Shown here: positions 1-10,115 of the stretch, piece after piece
Position numbering within the stretch: position 1 is the stretch's first letter
How the letters are laid out: each line of letters starts with the position of its first letter
Assembly: GCA_001898625.1 (NCBI GenBank)
Contig: MKUP01000022.1
Span: 186,001-250,000, forward strand
Direction of reading: 5' to 3'
DNA from: Burkholderiales bacterium 67-32
GTDB taxonomy: Bacteria > Pseudomonadota > Gammaproteobacteria > Burkholderiales > Burkholderiaceae_B
Length of the DNA: 64,000 nucleotides
Position numbers and translations under genes: made by a program
Notes under the pieces: model-generated
Told to the model about the DNA's origin: nothing
The model's database searches: none
What the model saw: the letters and a program-made list of their open reading frames with translations, nothing else

Positions 1-70
1 ATGCGGTGGATCCGGCTCCGCCGGTCCACTCGCATCGCCCCCTGGGGGGCGCGCGAAGCGCGTAGGGGGG
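1..70. repeat. Intergenic palindromic repeat, copy 1 (cut by window edge)
   Basis: Contains GGATCCGGCTCCGCCGGTCC, a near-perfect inverted repeat, followed by CGCCCCCTGGGGGGCG and then GCGCG..GCGCGTAGGGGGGG. The same three-part structure recurs at 679, at 15974 (opposite orientation) and, with a changed right half, at 18354. It lies downstream of the lptE stop. Such elements are typically mobile-like intergenic repeats or transcript-end hairpins; function is not shown by the sequence. Confidence 0.75.
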
Positions 71-86
71 GGCCTCATCTTCTTCA

Positions 87-626
87 TCAACTGGGTTGCT
101 TGGTCTCGACCGCGGCCATGCGGCGCAGTACCTGCTGCACGGTTTCGTTCTGCATGTCGCGATACAGCAGGTTGGCTTCGGAGTCCTTGGCCAGGGTGTT
201 CGCGTCGCTGAAGGTCAGGTCGCGCTTGAGCGCGATGGTCGTGGGCGGGATGTAGTCCTGGCCCTTGCCGTCGTGGACGCGGAAGGCGAACAGGTAGCGC
301 AGCTCGAATTCGCGCACACGGCCCGAGGCGTCCAGCGACAGGATGCTGCGCTCGCGCGTTTCCTGCAGGATCTGCAACTGCGCTTCCGCCGTCTTGGGAT
401 CCTCGACGATGCGCGTATTGGTCGTGTTGCGCACGTAGCGGCGCAATTGCGCGCCAAGCTCGGAGGTATCGGCGGCGCCGATGTAGAGCGTGGAGAAGGG
501 CAGGTCGGCCGTGCCCCGCAGCGCGAAGCCGCAGCCCGCCAGAAGTGCCAGCCCGCCGCTTGCCGCGGCTTGCAGCAGCATACGGCGTCGCGTATCAGCA
601 GAGGACGAAGAGGACAACGGTTTCAT
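87..626 (-). CDS. lptE: LPS-assembly lipoprotein LptE
   Basis: Outer-membrane lipoprotein that plugs the LptD barrel in LPS export. The 179-residue product has a basic start (TRRRM), a hydrophobic segment and the lipobox LLAGCGFALRG, the typical LptE mature N-terminus, followed by a compact domain (TLYIG, RILSL-like strands). I chose the ATG at 626, which has GGAA 7 nt upstream; the ORF-track start 12 nt earlier is a TTG. It lies 131 bp downstream of leuS on the same strand, the usual leuS-lptE pairing, with an intergenic repeat between them. Function is assigned from lipobox, length and neighbour. Confidence 0.9.
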   Translation of the reverse strand: MKPLSSSSSADTRRRMLLQAAASGGLALLAGCGFALRGTADLPFSTLYIGAADTSELGAQLRRYVRNTTNTRIVEDPKTAEAQLQILQETRERSILSLDASGRVREFELRYLFAFRVHDGKGQDYIPPTTIALKRDLTFSDANTLAKDSEANLLYRDMQNETVQQVLRRMAAVETKQPS

Positions 627-678
627 GCCAGTTTCCAAATCAAGACTTCACCAACGAAGCCCGTTGAGTTTCCCCAGG

Positions 679-752
679 ATGCGGTGGATCCGGCTCTGCC
701 GGTCCACCCGCATCGCCCCCTGGGGGGCGCGCGTAAGCGCGTAGGGGGGGGC
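679..752. repeat. Intergenic palindromic repeat, copy 2
   Basis: Nearly identical to copy 1: GGATCCGGCTCTGCCGGTCC, then CGCCCCCTGGGGGGCG, then a GCGCG-rich palindrome ending in GGGGGGG. It occupies most of the gap between leuS and lptE, so it would be transcribed as a hairpin between them. Confidence 0.8.
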
Positions 753-757
753 AGCCT

Positions 758-3418
758 CTAGCCCACCACGTTGACGAGTTTGCCAGGGACAACGATAACG
801 CGTTTGGGGGGACGTCCTTCCAGGAACCTACCCACGGCTTCATGCGCGACGGCCAGGGCTTCGATCGCGGCCTTGTCGGCGCTGCTGGGCACCGACAACG
901 AACCGCGCAGCTTGCCGTTCACCTGCAGCATCAGCTCGACCTCGTCGGTCACGAGCGCGGCCTCGTCCAACCGGGGCCAGGGCGCGTCCAGCAGGTCGCC
1001 ATGGGCTTGGCCGTAGCCCAGATCGAGCCAGGCCTGCCAGGTCAGGTGCGGCACGATGGGGTAGAGCACCGACAACAGGATGCGCGTGCCTTCGGCCAGC
1101 GCGGCGTCGCCGGTCTCGCCCTCGAGCTTGGCGTCCTCCAGCGTGTTCAGCAGCTTCATGCTGGCCGAGACCACGGTGTTGTACTGGATGCGCTGGTAGT
1201 CGTAGTCGGCCTGCTTCAGGATGGCATGGACGTCGCGGCGCAGCAGTTTGACGGCCTGGCTGGCGGACGACCAGTCGGCCGGCGCGGGGCGGCCCAGCGC
1301 CGCCTGGATGCGTTCGCGGTTTGCATGGCAGAAGGACCACAGGCGGCGCAGGAAGCGGTGCGCGCCGTCCACGCCCGAACCCGACCACTCCAGGGTCTGT
1401 TCGGGCGGGCTCGCGAACATCACGAACAGCCGCGCCGTGTCGGCCCCCTGGGTGTCGATCAGCGACTGCGGGTCGACACCGTTGTTCTTGGATTTGGACA
1501 TCGTGCCCACGCCGCCATAGTCCACCGGCGAGCCGTCGGCCTTGAGCTTGGCGCCCACGATGGCACCCTTGGCGTCGTAGAGGTTCTCGACCTCGTCGGG
1601 CCAGAAGTATTCGATGCCGCCTTTCTCGTTCCTGCGCGAATAGATGTGGTTGAGCACCATGCCCTGCGTCAGCAGCTTGACGAAGGGTTCGCCGAACTTG
1701 ACCAGGCCCATGTCGCGCATCACCTTGGTCCAGAAGCGGGCGTACAACAGGTGCAGCACGGCGTGCTCGATACCGCCGATGTACTGGTCCATCGGCATCC
1801 AGTAATCGTTGCGCTCGTCGACCATCGCGGCGTCGTTGCCCGGCGAGGTATAGCGCATGAAGTACCAGGACGAATCCACGAAGGTGTCCATGGTGTCGGT
1901 CTCGCGCCGGGCGGGCTTGCCGCACTGAGGGCAGACGCACTTCAGGAACGATTCGCTTTTGGCCAGCGGATTGCCGCTGCCGTCCGGGATCAGGTCCTCG
2001 GGCAGCACGACCGGCAGGTCCTTCTCGGGCACCGGTACGGGGCCGCAGACCTCGCAGTGGATGATAGGGATGGGCGTGCCCCAGTAGCGCTGGCGCGAAA
2101 CGCCCCAGTCGCGCAGGCGGAAAGTGGTGCGCTTCTCGCCCAGTCCCTTGGCCGCGAGGTCGGCCGCGATGGCATCGACGGCGGCCTGGTAGCCAAGGCC
2201 GTCGTACTTGCCGGAGTTCACCGTGCGGGCCACCTGTTTGTCGCCGTACCATTCCTGCCAGGCGTCGGTGGAGAAGGCCTGGCCGTCGGCCTCGATGACC
2301 TGCTTGATGGGCAGGCCGTATTTCCTGGCGAACGCGAAGTCGCGTTCGTCGTGGGCGGGAACGCCCATGACGGCGCCGTCGCCATAGCTCATCAGCACGT
2401 AGTTGCCGACCCAGACCGGCACGGCTTCGCCCGTGAGCGGATGCACCACGGTCAGTCCGGTAGGCAGGCCTTCCTTGTCGCGCGTGGCCAGCTCGGCCTC
2501 GGTCACGCCGCCCTTGCGGCATTCCTCGATGAAGGCGGCCAGGGCGGGGTCCTTGGCGGCGGCGTGCAGGGCCAGGGGGTGTTCGGGCGCGACGGCGCAG
2601 AACGTGACGCCCATGATGGTGTCGGCGCGCGTCGTGAAGACGTACATGCGGCCGTCCTGGATCAGCTGGCCGGCGGCGTCGCGGATGTCATGGGTGAAGG
2701 CGAAGCGCGTGCCCTCGCTCTTGCCTATCCAGTGCTCCTGCATCAGGCGTACGCGCTCGGGCCAGCCGGTCAGGTTGTTCTTGACCTCGTCCAGCAGTTC
2801 CTCGGCGTAGTCGGTGATGCGCAGGTAATAGCCGGGGATTTCGCGCTTTTCCACCAGGGCGCCCGAGCGCCAGCCGCGCCCGTCGATGACCTGTTCGTTG
2901 GCCAGCACGGTCTGGTCCACCGGATCCCAGTTCACCACCTGGGTCTTGCGGTAGGCCACGCCCTTTTCCAGCATCTTCAGGAACAGCCACTGGTTCCACT
3001 TGTAGTACCTGGGGTCGCAGGCGGCCATCTCGCGCGACCAGTCGATGCCCAGTCCCATCGCCTTCATCTGCTTCTTCATGTAGGCGATGTTGTCGTAGGT
3101 CCACTTCGCCGGCGGCACCTTGGACTTGATGGCGGCGTTCTCGGCCGGCATGCCGAAGGCGTCCCAGCCCATGGGCATGAGGACGTTGTAGCCCTTCATG
3201 CGCAACTGCCGGTACATGGCGTCGTTGATCGTGTAGTTGCGCACGTGGCCCATGTGCAGCTTGCCGCTGGGGTAGGGCAGCATCGAGCAGGCGTAGAACT
3301 TGGGCTTTTCCGAGCCGTCGGCGTTCTTCGCGTGTTCTACCGTCAGGTAGGCATTGGTCGCTTCCCAGTGCTTCTGGGCAGCGGATTCGATGTCGTTGGG
3401 AGCGTAGCGTTCCTGCAT
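758..3418 (-). CDS. leuS: Leucine--tRNA ligase
   Basis: Class Ia cytoplasmic synthetase that charges tRNA-Leu. The HIGH motif is HMGH (about residues 55-58, in [10 protein letters not shown]) and the KMSKS motif is MSKSKN about residue 640. The CP1 editing domain shows TTRADTIMG and VPAHDERDF, and a four-Cys zinc site is visible (CEVCG and CPQCG). I start at the ATG of MQERYAP (886 residues, normal for the family) rather than the ORF-track start 99 nt upstream, because LeuS proteins begin with this sequence. It precedes lptE in a two-gene unit. Confidence 0.97.
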   Translation of the reverse strand: MQERYAPNDIESAAQKHWEATNAYLTVEHAKNADGSEKPKFYACSMLPYPSGKLHMGHVRNYTINDAMYRQLRMKGYNVLMPMGWDAFGMPAENAAIKSKVPPAKWTYDNIAYMKKQMKAMGLGIDWSREMAACDPRYYKWNQWLFLKMLEKGVAYRKTQVVNWDPVDQTVLANEQVIDGRGWRSGALVEKREIPGYYLRITDYAEELLDEVKNNLTGWPERVRLMQEHWIGKSEGTRFAFTHDIRDAAGQLIQDGRMYVFTTRADTIMGVTFCAVAPEHPLALHAAAKDPALAAFIEECRKGGVTEAELATRDKEGLPTGLTVVHPLTGEAVPVWVGNYVLMSYGDGAVMGVPAHDERDFAFARKYGLPIKQVIEADGQAFSTDAWQEWYGDKQVARTVNSGKYDGLGYQAAVDAIAADLAAKGLGEKRTTFRLRDWGVSRQRYWGTPIPIIHCEVCGPVPVPEKDLPVVLPEDLIPDGSGNPLAKSESFLKCVCPQCGKPARRETDTMDTFVDSSWYFMRYTSPGNDAAMVDERNDYWMPMDQYIGGIEHAVLHLLYARFWTKVMRDMGLVKFGEPFVKLLTQGMVLNHIYSRRNEKGGIEYFWPDEVENLYDAKGAIVGAKLKADGSPVDYGGVGTMSKSKNNGVDPQSLIDTQGADTARLFVMFASPPEQTLEWSGSGVDGAHRFLRRLWSFCHANRERIQAALGRPAPADWSSASQAVKLLRRDVHAILKQADYDYQRIQYNTVVSASMKLLNTLEDAKLEGETGDAALAEGTRILLSVLYPIVPHLTWQAWLDLGYGQAHGDLLDAPWPRLDEAALVTDEVELMLQVNGKLRGSLSVPSSADKAAIEALAVAHEAVGRFLEGRPPKRVIVVPGKLVNVVG

Positions 3419-3595
3419 GGGTTCCGGGCTGTCTAAGGTATTCTGGCGCGGCGATGACGCCATGGCCGCGGGCCTGGGCCGGCTCGCGGGGGGCGGCCGA
3501 CCGGCTAAACCCCTCATTATAGAAGCAGGCGGGGCTCTCCTGGGCCAGCGGTGCTAGACTGCCTGCCGCACTCTCTCATTCCAGCCTTCCGCGCC

Positions 3596-5884
3596 ATGTC
3601 CCTGCTCGACAACCTCAACGCCCCCCAGCACGCCGCCGTCACGATCGAACCCCGCCACGCCCTGGTGCTGGCCGGCGCCGGCAGCGGCAAGACGCGGGTG
3701 TTGACCACGCGCATGGCCTGGCTGATCCAGACCGGCCAGGTCAGCCCGCACGGGCTGATGGCCGTTACCTTCACCAACAAGGCCGCGCGCGAGATGCTGA
3801 CACGCATCAGCGCGCTGCTGCCCATCAATACCCGCGGCATGTGGATAGGCACCTTCCACGGCCTGTGCAACCGGATGTTGCGCGCGCACTACCGGGATGC
3901 CGGGCTGCCCCAGACCTTCCAGATCCTGGACACGGCCGACCAGTTGTCGGCCATCAAGCGGCTGCTCAAGGGCGCGGGCGTGGACGACGAGAAATACCCG
4001 CCGCGCCAGTTGCAGCACTTCATCAATGCCGCCAAGGAAGAGGGCCTGCGCCACACCGAGGTCGAGGCCCACGACAGCTTCAACCGGCAGATGGTGGAGC
4101 TCTACGGCATGTACGACGCCCAGTGCCAGCGCGAGGGCGTGGTCGACTTCCCCGAGTTGCTGCTGCGCTGCTACGAGCTGCTGACCCACAATGCGCCCAT
4201 CCGCGAGCATTACCAGCACCGCTTCCGCCACATCCTGGTGGACGAGTTCCAGGATACCAACCGGCTCCAGTACCGCTGGCTCAAGCTGCTGGCGGGCGGC
4301 GGCGCGGCCCTGTTCGCCGTGGGCGACGACGACCAGTCCATCTATGCCTTCCGCGGCGCCAATGTAGGCAACATGGCGGAATTCGAGCGGGAATACGCCC
4401 ACGAGCGGGTCATCCGGCTCGAGCAGAACTACCGCTCGCACGGCCACATCCTGGACGCGGCCAACACGCTGATCCGCAACAACTCCGGCCGCCTGGGCAA
4501 GAACCTGTGGACCGACCAGGGGCACGGCGAACCCATCCGCGTCTACGAGGCGCTGTCCGACGCCCAGGAAGCTCAGTGGGTGCTCGAGGAAATCCGCTCG
4601 CTGGTGGGCGAGGGCAGGCTGCGGCGCGAGGTCGCCATCCTGTACCGCAGCAACGCCCAGTCGCGGGTGCTGGAGCATGCGCTGTTTTCGTCGGGCATCC
4701 CCTACAAGGTCTACGGCGGCCTGCGCTTCTTCGAACGCCAGGAGGTCAAGCACGCGCTGGCCTATCTGCGCCTGATGGAGAATCCGCACGACGACACGGC
4801 CTGGATGCGCGTGGTGAATTTCCCGGCGCGGGGCATAGGCGCCCGCACGCTGGAGCAGCAGGCCGACATCGCGCGCCTGCACAATTGCAGCCTGTACTCG
4901 GCGGTGAGCCAGGTGCCGGGCCGGGGCGGCAACAACCTGGCGCAGTTCGCGGGCCTGATCGACCGCATGCGCTTCGAGACGCAGAACCTGCCGCTGCACG
5001 AGATCGTGGATCACGTGATCGAGGCCAGCGGCCTGATCCAGCACTATCTGCAGGAAAAGGAAGGCGCCGAGCGCATCGAGAACCTGCGGGAACTGGTCAA
5101 CGCGGCGGCGGCCTTCGCCGCCGAGGGCGGCTATGGCCTGGCGGATGCCGGCGCCCTGGGGCAGACCCTGCCCGAATCGGGCGTCGAGCTGCCGTCTCCG
5201 CTGGCGGCTTTCCTGTCGCACGCGGCGCTGGAGGCCGGCGACAACCAGGCGAGCGAGGGGCAGGACGCGGTCCAGCTCATGACGGTGCACGCGGCCAAGG
5301 GCCTGGAGTTCGAGGCCGTCTTCATCACCGGGCTGGAGGAAGGGCTGTTCCCGCACGAGAACAGCGTCCTGGAGCAATCCGGGCTGGAAGAGGAACGGCG
5401 GCTGATGTACGTGGCCGTAACGCGCGCCCGCGAGCGCCTGTACCTGAGTTTCTCGCAGACGCGCATGCTGCATGGCCAGACCCGCTACAACATGCGGTCC
5501 CGGTTCCTGAGCGAGGTGCCCGAGGAATCGCTGAAGTGGCTGACGCCCCGCAACGGCCGGGCCAAGGCGGTGGATACCGCCGGCGGCTGGGGCCGCGCCG
5601 CCTGGGGCGAGGAATCCGAGCGCAGCGGCTTTTCGCGGCCGGCCAAGGACGCGCCCTATGTGGGCTCGTCCGAGGGCTATTCGAGCCGCCGCACGTCGGA
5701 CGCCGGGGTCGAGGTCAACGGGCGCATGTTCAAGGTGGGCCAGAGCGTGGCGCACCCGAAGTTCGGCGAAGGCGTCATCGTCAGCCTCATGGGCAGCGGC
5801 CAGGATGCCCAGGTCCAGGTCAATTTCGGTGGAGTGGGCACCAAGACGCTGGCGCTCGCCATGGCCAAGCTCGATCCGGCCTGA
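3596..5884 (+). CDS. uvrD: UvrD/Rep-family DNA helicase II
   Basis: SF1A 3'-5' helicase of nucleotide excision and mismatch repair. Motifs in order: Walker A GAGSGKT, Ia TFTNKAAREM, II VDEFQDTN, III VGDDDQSIYAFRGA, IV EQNYRS, V TVHAAKGLEFE, VI VAVTRARERL. The C-terminal 60 residues form the Tudor-like RNA-polymerase-binding domain (HPKFGEGVIV). Start is the ATG of MSLLDNLN (762 residues). It is divergent from leuS and convergent with the DinB-like gene, 6 bp stop to stop. UvrD is preferred over Rep because of the C-terminal domain and length. Confidence 0.93.
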   Translation: MSLLDNLNAPQHAAVTIEPRHALVLAGAGSGKTRVLTTRMAWLIQTGQVSPHGLMAVTFTNKAAREMLTRISALLPINTRGMWIGTFHGLCNRMLRAHYRDAGLPQTFQILDTADQLSAIKRLLKGAGVDDEKYPPRQLQHFINAAKEEGLRHTEVEAHDSFNRQMVELYGMYDAQCQREGVVDFPELLLRCYELLTHNAPIREHYQHRFRHILVDEFQDTNRLQYRWLKLLAGGGAALFAVGDDDQSIYAFRGANVGNMAEFEREYAHERVIRLEQNYRSHGHILDAANTLIRNNSGRLGKNLWTDQGHGEPIRVYEALSDAQEAQWVLEEIRSLVGEGRLRREVAILYRSNAQSRVLEHALFSSGIPYKVYGGLRFFERQEVKHALAYLRLMENPHDDTAWMRVVNFPARGIGARTLEQQADIARLHNCSLYSAVSQVPGRGGNNLAQFAGLIDRMRFETQNLPLHEIVDHVIEASGLIQHYLQEKEGAERIENLRELVNAAAAFAAEGGYGLADAGALGQTLPESGVELPSPLAAFLSHAALEAGDNQASEGQDAVQLMTVHAAKGLEFEAVFITGLEEGLFPHENSVLEQSGLEEERRLMYVAVTRARERLYLSFSQTRMLHGQTRYNMRSRFLSEVPEESLKWLTPRNGRAKAVDTAGGWGRAAWGEESERSGFSRPAKDAPYVGSSEGYSSRRTSDAGVEVNGRMFKVGQSVAHPKFGEGVIVSLMGSGQDAQVQVNFGGVGTKTLALAMAKLDPA

Positions 5885-5890
5885 GCGGCC

Positions 5891-6379
5891 TCAGGCCTGG
5901 CGGCGCTGCGGCTCGGCGGCGTGGATGAAGACGGTGTAGGTATCGGCGGGGTGGGGAACCCCGGCCAGGTCGAGCGCATGGCCGATCGCGCCACGGTGAT
6001 AGGTGCCGTGGTTGACGATGTGGAACAGCATTTCCTTGCGCGACATCGTGCCGCGCTGGCCGTCGGCGAACACGAAGGAGACGGTCTCGTCTTCGTCGGG
6101 CGGTTCGAGCCGCGCCGCATAGGCGCCGTACCAGGCGTCGGACCGGACGATGCGTTCCCGCAGTTCGTCCAGCGCCGGCAACTGCGCCGTGTTGGTCGAG
6201 GCATGCGGTGCCGGCGTGCCTTCCAGGCGCGACCGGAACAGGTCCTCGACGATGATCATGTGATTGAGCTGTTGCGTCGCGAAGCGCAGGGATTCGGCCC
6301 GTGCGCCGTCCAGGCGGCCGATGGCGTCGAGGGTGCGCAGGTCCGCCCACGCCTTGTACCGGAACGCCTGCCGCAGCAT
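5891..6379 (-). CDS. DinB-family protein
   Basis: 162-residue four-helix-bundle protein of the DinB/YfiT superfamily, often metal-dependent. The characteristic spaced histidines are visible: QLNHMIIVEDLF near residue 40 and NHGTYHRGAIGHAL near residue 125. Family members include thiol S-transferases and many uncharacterised proteins, so no substrate is named. It ends head-to-tail 1 bp before infA on the same strand (infA upstream), so the two may be cotranscribed. Confidence 0.8.
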   Translation of the reverse strand: MLRQAFRYKAWADLRTLDAIGRLDGARAESLRFATQQLNHMIIVEDLFRSRLEGTPAPHASTNTAQLPALDELRERIVRSDAWYGAYAARLEPPDEDETVSFVFADGQRGTMSRKEMLFHIVNHGTYHRGAIGHALDLAGVPHPADTYTVFIHAAEPQRRQA

Positions 6380-6380
6380 G

Positions 6381-6650
6381 TCAGTTGCGGCGCTGGGGGC
6401 GGCGGTGGCCGGGCGTGGGCGAGGGGCCGTCCTTGTGCCGGAAACTGATACGTCCCTTGGTCAGGTCGTACGGCGACAGTTCCATCGTGACGCGGTCGCC
6501 GGCCAGGATGCGGATGCGGTGCTTGCGCATTTTTCCGGATGCGTAGGCGGCAACCTCCATGCCGTTTTCCAGCGTGACGCGAAAGCTGGTCGCGGGCAGT
6601 ACCTCGGCAACGATGCCTTCCATTTCGATCAGTTCTTCCTTATTCGACAT
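6381..6650 (-). CDS. infA: Translation initiation factor IF-1
   Basis: An 89-residue S1/OB-fold protein that occupies the ribosomal A site in initiation. It matches IF-1 throughout ([43 protein letters not shown]). The C-terminus has a basic extension (HRRPQRRN) beyond the usual 72 residues, typical of the second, stand-alone infA copy of beta-proteobacteria. The start ATG follows AGGAGGAATTGACC. A ribosomal-operon copy probably exists elsewhere; that is inference. Confidence 0.93.
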   Translation of the reverse strand: MSNKEELIEMEGIVAEVLPATSFRVTLENGMEVAAYASGKMRKHRIRILAGDRVTMELSPYDLTKGRISFRHKDGPSPTPGHRRPQRRN

Positions 6651-6877
6651 GGTCAATTCCTCCTGTACATGCGAATGCATAATGCGAGCTTCGGCCACGG
6701 CGGGGCCATGGCATGCGGCAAGGTGGCGCGAGGCGCCAGCGATGACGGGGAAGTTCGCGGTGAAACGCCGGAGCCGTTGAAAGGCCGGGGCGTAGTGGCT
6801 GGCTGCCGCCTGGGGTTTGGGTTTGCCGTATCGCGGAAGCTTGGGATGGCTCCCTGACAGGAGCTTTTCTTCCAGGC
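6651..6877. other. Non-coding stretch between csp terminator and infA
   Basis: About 230 bp with no supported ORF. It carries the infA ribosome binding site at its left edge and presumably the infA promoter. The ORF-track entries here are short, antisense or unconserved-looking and were not accepted. Confidence 0.5.
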
Positions 6878-6905
6878 AAAAACAAAAAACCCCCGCAAGC
6901 GGGGG
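6878..6905 (-). terminator. Rho-independent terminator of the csp gene
   Basis: Read on the minus strand: CCCCCGC-TT-GCGGGGG, a perfect 7-bp stem, followed by TTTTTTGTTTTT. It lies 25 bp past the cold-shock gene stop. Confidence 0.93.
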
Positions 6906-6930
6906 TTCTAGCGGATAAGCTGATTATAGC

Positions 6931-7134
6931 TTATACGGGCTGGATGTTGGAAGCCTGGCGACCCTTGGGGCCGACGGTGACTTCGAAACGAACCTTCTGG
7001 TTTTCCTGCAGGGTCTTGAATCCGTCGACACGGATTTCGGAGAAGTGGGCGAACAGGTCGTCGCCGCCCGAATCAGCCGTGATGAAGCCAAAACCCTTGG
7101 CGTCGTTGAACCATTTGACGGTACCGGTTTCCAT
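6931..7134 (-). CDS. Cold-shock protein (CspA family)
   Basis: 67-residue single cold-shock domain that binds single-stranded RNA/DNA. It has RNP1 (KGFGFI) and RNP2 (DLFAHF) and the usual start [15 protein letters not shown] and end [10 protein letters not shown]. The ATG at 7134 is chosen; the longer track ORF adds an unrelated leader. Upstream is a TTGACG-N17-TATAAC promoter and an approximately 125-nt untranslated leader, as in cold-inducible csp genes; downstream is a strong terminator, so it is a single-gene transcript. Confidence 0.96.
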   Translation of the reverse strand: METGTVKWFNDAKGFGFITADSGGDDLFAHFSEIRVDGFKTLQENQKVRFEVTVGPKGRQASNIQPV

Positions 7135-7260
7135 GGTGTTTATCCTTGAAATGAAAAAACCAAACGAATGTAAGCAAGACAATCAAGGATGGAGACCATG
7201 AACAACCGTACCGCAGTGGTAAGCGATTTTGTACAGCAACTCGTACTCTTGAAAATCATG
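7135..7260 (-). promoter_or_regulatory. Long 5' leader of the csp mRNA
   Basis: Predicted untranslated region from the transcription start near 7261 to the csp ATG, about 125 nt. Leaders of this length in E. coli cspA act as temperature-responsive RNA. Whether this one folds that way cannot be told by eye. Confidence 0.55.
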
Positions 7261-7267
7261 CCCCGCC

Positions 7268-7296
7268 GTTATACGGGCTATCTTTAGGCCCGTCAA
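7268..7296 (-). promoter_or_regulatory. Sigma-70 promoter of the csp gene
   Basis: On the minus strand TTGACG, a 17-nt spacer and TATAAC: near-consensus -35 and -10 boxes with ideal spacing, pointing toward the csp gene. Confidence 0.85.
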
Positions 7297-7381
7297 CCGC
7301 GTTTGCCGGATTGAACCGGAAAATGCCGGCGCTGTGGGGAAAGTCCCGGGTTTTCACTGAGAAAATCACCTACAAAATCCC

Positions 7382-8167
7382 TCACGAACCATTGCCGAAA
7401 CCCGGTGCGGGAGGCGCTCCGAATACGCTGGTATAAGTGGGATAGAAACTGCAATACAGCACCGCGGCGGCGGCGAAATTGAAAGGCATTTGAATCAGTC
7501 CGGAAATCGTCGGCGACATACCGACGGCTTCGAGCAGGCCGCCGCCCAGTTCCAGGGCCAGTACCACGACCAGCCAGGTCGCGCCGTACATCAGGAACGC
7601 GCCCTTGTTCCGCCAGCAGGCGATGCCGGAGAAGAACAAGGCCTTGCGCATGCCCAGCCGGTGCCAGGCCACCAGTGCCGGCGCGTGCCAGAACAACCCC
7701 GCGATGATGACGTAGAAGATGCCGAACAGGGCGATGGGCGCGCGCATGGCGGCCAGCACGCCGCCGACGTCGTCCGACGACAGGCCGGACATCGCTTCGC
7801 TCAGGCCATCGGCGAAAGGCAGGAAGGCGACCAGGCCCGCGGCCAGCACGGCGGCCACGTACAGGGCGCCCATCGCCAGCAGCTTCTTGAACAGGCCCGG
7901 CGCCTTGAGCACCAGGAACAGGCGCAGGGGCAGCACCGTGCGGCCCTGTTCGATGGCACGGCAGGCCTCCAGCGTCATGACCGTGATCGCCGGCATGCCG
8001 ACGACGAACAGCAGGGGGCCGATGGGGGCGAGGATGCTGGCCACCAGGACCATGAAGCCCACGGTCAGGGCCCAGGTGAACATCGCCATGGGCTGCAGGC
8101 GGAACAGGGCGAGTCCGTCGCGCACCCATTGCCAGCCGGCGCGGGGTGCCAGGGAGGAGGCTTGCAT
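7382..8167 (-). CDS. Multi-pass membrane protein (BPSS1780-like)
   Basis: 261 residues with about six hydrophobic segments: FTWALTVGFMVLVASIL, PIGPLLFVVGMPAITVM, MGALYVAAVLAAGLVAFL, IALFGIFYVIIAGLFW, ATWLVVVLALELGGGLL and MPFNFAAAAVLYCSFY. It resembles the uncharacterised beta-proteobacterial BPSS1780 inner-membrane family. The start ATG (MQASS) is inside a much longer ORF whose upstream part is a shadow of thrB. It lies 77 bp downstream of thrB on the same strand and may be in its transcript. No function is assigned. Confidence 0.8.
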   Translation of the reverse strand: MQASSLAPRAGWQWVRDGLALFRLQPMAMFTWALTVGFMVLVASILAPIGPLLFVVGMPAITVMTLEACRAIEQGRTVLPLRLFLVLKAPGLFKKLLAMGALYVAAVLAAGLVAFLPFADGLSEAMSGLSSDDVGGVLAAMRAPIALFGIFYVIIAGLFWHAPALVAWHRLGMRKALFFSGIACWRNKGAFLMYGATWLVVVLALELGGGLLEAVGMSPTISGLIQMPFNFAAAAVLYCSFYPTYTSVFGAPPAPGFGNGS

Positions 8168-8244
8168 CAGCGGCCTCCCTGCGGATGCGGGATGCGTGCG
8201 TGGGTCCTCGTCGGCGCGTGCCGGTAGGAAAGATGTCTCATGGC

Positions 8245-9213
8245 TCAGGGAAGCGGAAAAATGTCGCCGTCGCGCCGCAGGCGCAGGATGCGTTCGAAAT
8301 GGGTGGGATCGTGCGGCGTCAGGGTCTGCGCCGGACGCGGCAGGTGGAAGTCGCGCAGCCGGGACATCCAGAAACGCAGCGCGGCGGACCGCAGCACGGT
8401 GCGCCACGCGTCGCGTTCGCCATCGGCCAGCGGCCGCACCTGGTCGTAGGCGCCCAGCATCGTCTGGGCAAGCTCGGGTCGGATCGCGCCGCTGGCGTGG
8501 TCTATGCACCAGTCGTTGACGCAGACCGCCAGATCGAACAGCCAGGTGTCGCAGCCGGCGAAGTAGAAATCGATGAAACCGCCCAGCACCGGCGCTTCGC
8601 GCGTGCCGGCGAACAGGACGTTGTCGCGGAACAGATCGCAGTGCGCCGGCCCCCGCGGCAGCGCGCGGCAGACGTCGGTCTGCGCGAACGCCGTCTGGAC
8701 CTCCACTTCGTCGCGCAGCATGGCGGCGGCGGCCGGGTCCAGGTAGGGGGCGACGACGGGCGCGGTCTCGCGCCACCAGTCCAGCCCGAGCAGGTTGGGC
8801 TGCATCGTCGGGAAGTCGCGCCCGGCCAGGTGCATGCGGGCCAGCGTGGCGCCGACCTGCCCGCAATGGGCGGGCAGGGGCGACATCTCGCATTTGCCCG
8901 GCAGCAGGGTGGCGATGGTGCAGGGCTTGCCGTTCAGTTCGGCCAGCCGGCGCCCGTCGTGCGTGGCCTGGGGGTGGGGGACGGGGATCCCGTGTTCCGC
9001 CAGGTGCGTCATCAGGTCGATGTAGAACGGCAACTGCTCGCGCGTCAGGCGTTCGAACAGGGTCAGCACGTATTCGCCCTGGCTGGTCGTAAGGAAATAG
9101 TTGGTGTTCTCGATGCCGGAAGGGATGCCGCGCAGGGCGCGCAGCTCGCCCAGCGAATAGTCGGCAAGCAGAGCGCGGGCATCCGTTTCGGTGACGGGGG
9201 TGAATACGGCCAT
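8245..9213 (-). CDS. thrB: Homoserine kinase (APH/choline-kinase fold)
   Basis: Phosphorylates homoserine in threonine synthesis. This is the pseudomonad/beta-proteobacterial ThrB type, unrelated to GHMP-kinase ThrB. 322 residues; visible motifs are GIENTNYFL near the N-terminus, the Brenner-type catalytic motif HCDLFRDNVLF and the metal-binding GGFIDFYFAGCD. The ATG of MAVFTPVTE gives the standard N-terminus. Upstream on the same strand is the LOG-family gene (86 bp gap). Confidence 0.92.
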   Translation of the reverse strand: MAVFTPVTETDARALLADYSLGELRALRGIPSGIENTNYFLTTSQGEYVLTLFERLTREQLPFYIDLMTHLAEHGIPVPHPQATHDGRRLAELNGKPCTIATLLPGKCEMSPLPAHCGQVGATLARMHLAGRDFPTMQPNLLGLDWWRETAPVVAPYLDPAAAAMLRDEVEVQTAFAQTDVCRALPRGPAHCDLFRDNVLFAGTREAPVLGGFIDFYFAGCDTWLFDLAVCVNDWCIDHASGAIRPELAQTMLGAYDQVRPLADGERDAWRTVLRSAALRFWMSRLRDFHLPRPAQTLTPHDPTHFERILRLRRDGDIFPLP

Positions 9214-9299
9214 GGATAAGCGGGGGTGAGGGCGGGTATCGACGATTACCCCGCATTCTAGCGTCATCGCCCCCGCCGCCGGCCCGTCCGTCGCGGACG

Positions 9300-10113
<814 letters not shown>

Positions 10114-10115
<2 letters not shown>

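Noticed and set aside
842-3436. 864-codon plus-strand ORF opposite leuS
   Set aside because: Antisense shadow caused by high GC; leuS on the minus strand has all family motifs.
3554-5755. 733-codon minus ORF and 695-codon plus ORF over the helicase gene
   Set aside because: Other-frame shadows of uvrD with Arg/Ala/Pro-biased, motif-free sequence.
8667-8690. GCAGACGTCGGTCTGC in thrB as a fourth copy of the 16-bp palindrome
   Set aside because: Shares only the left half and has a different centre; it is a separate imperfect palindrome in host coding sequence.
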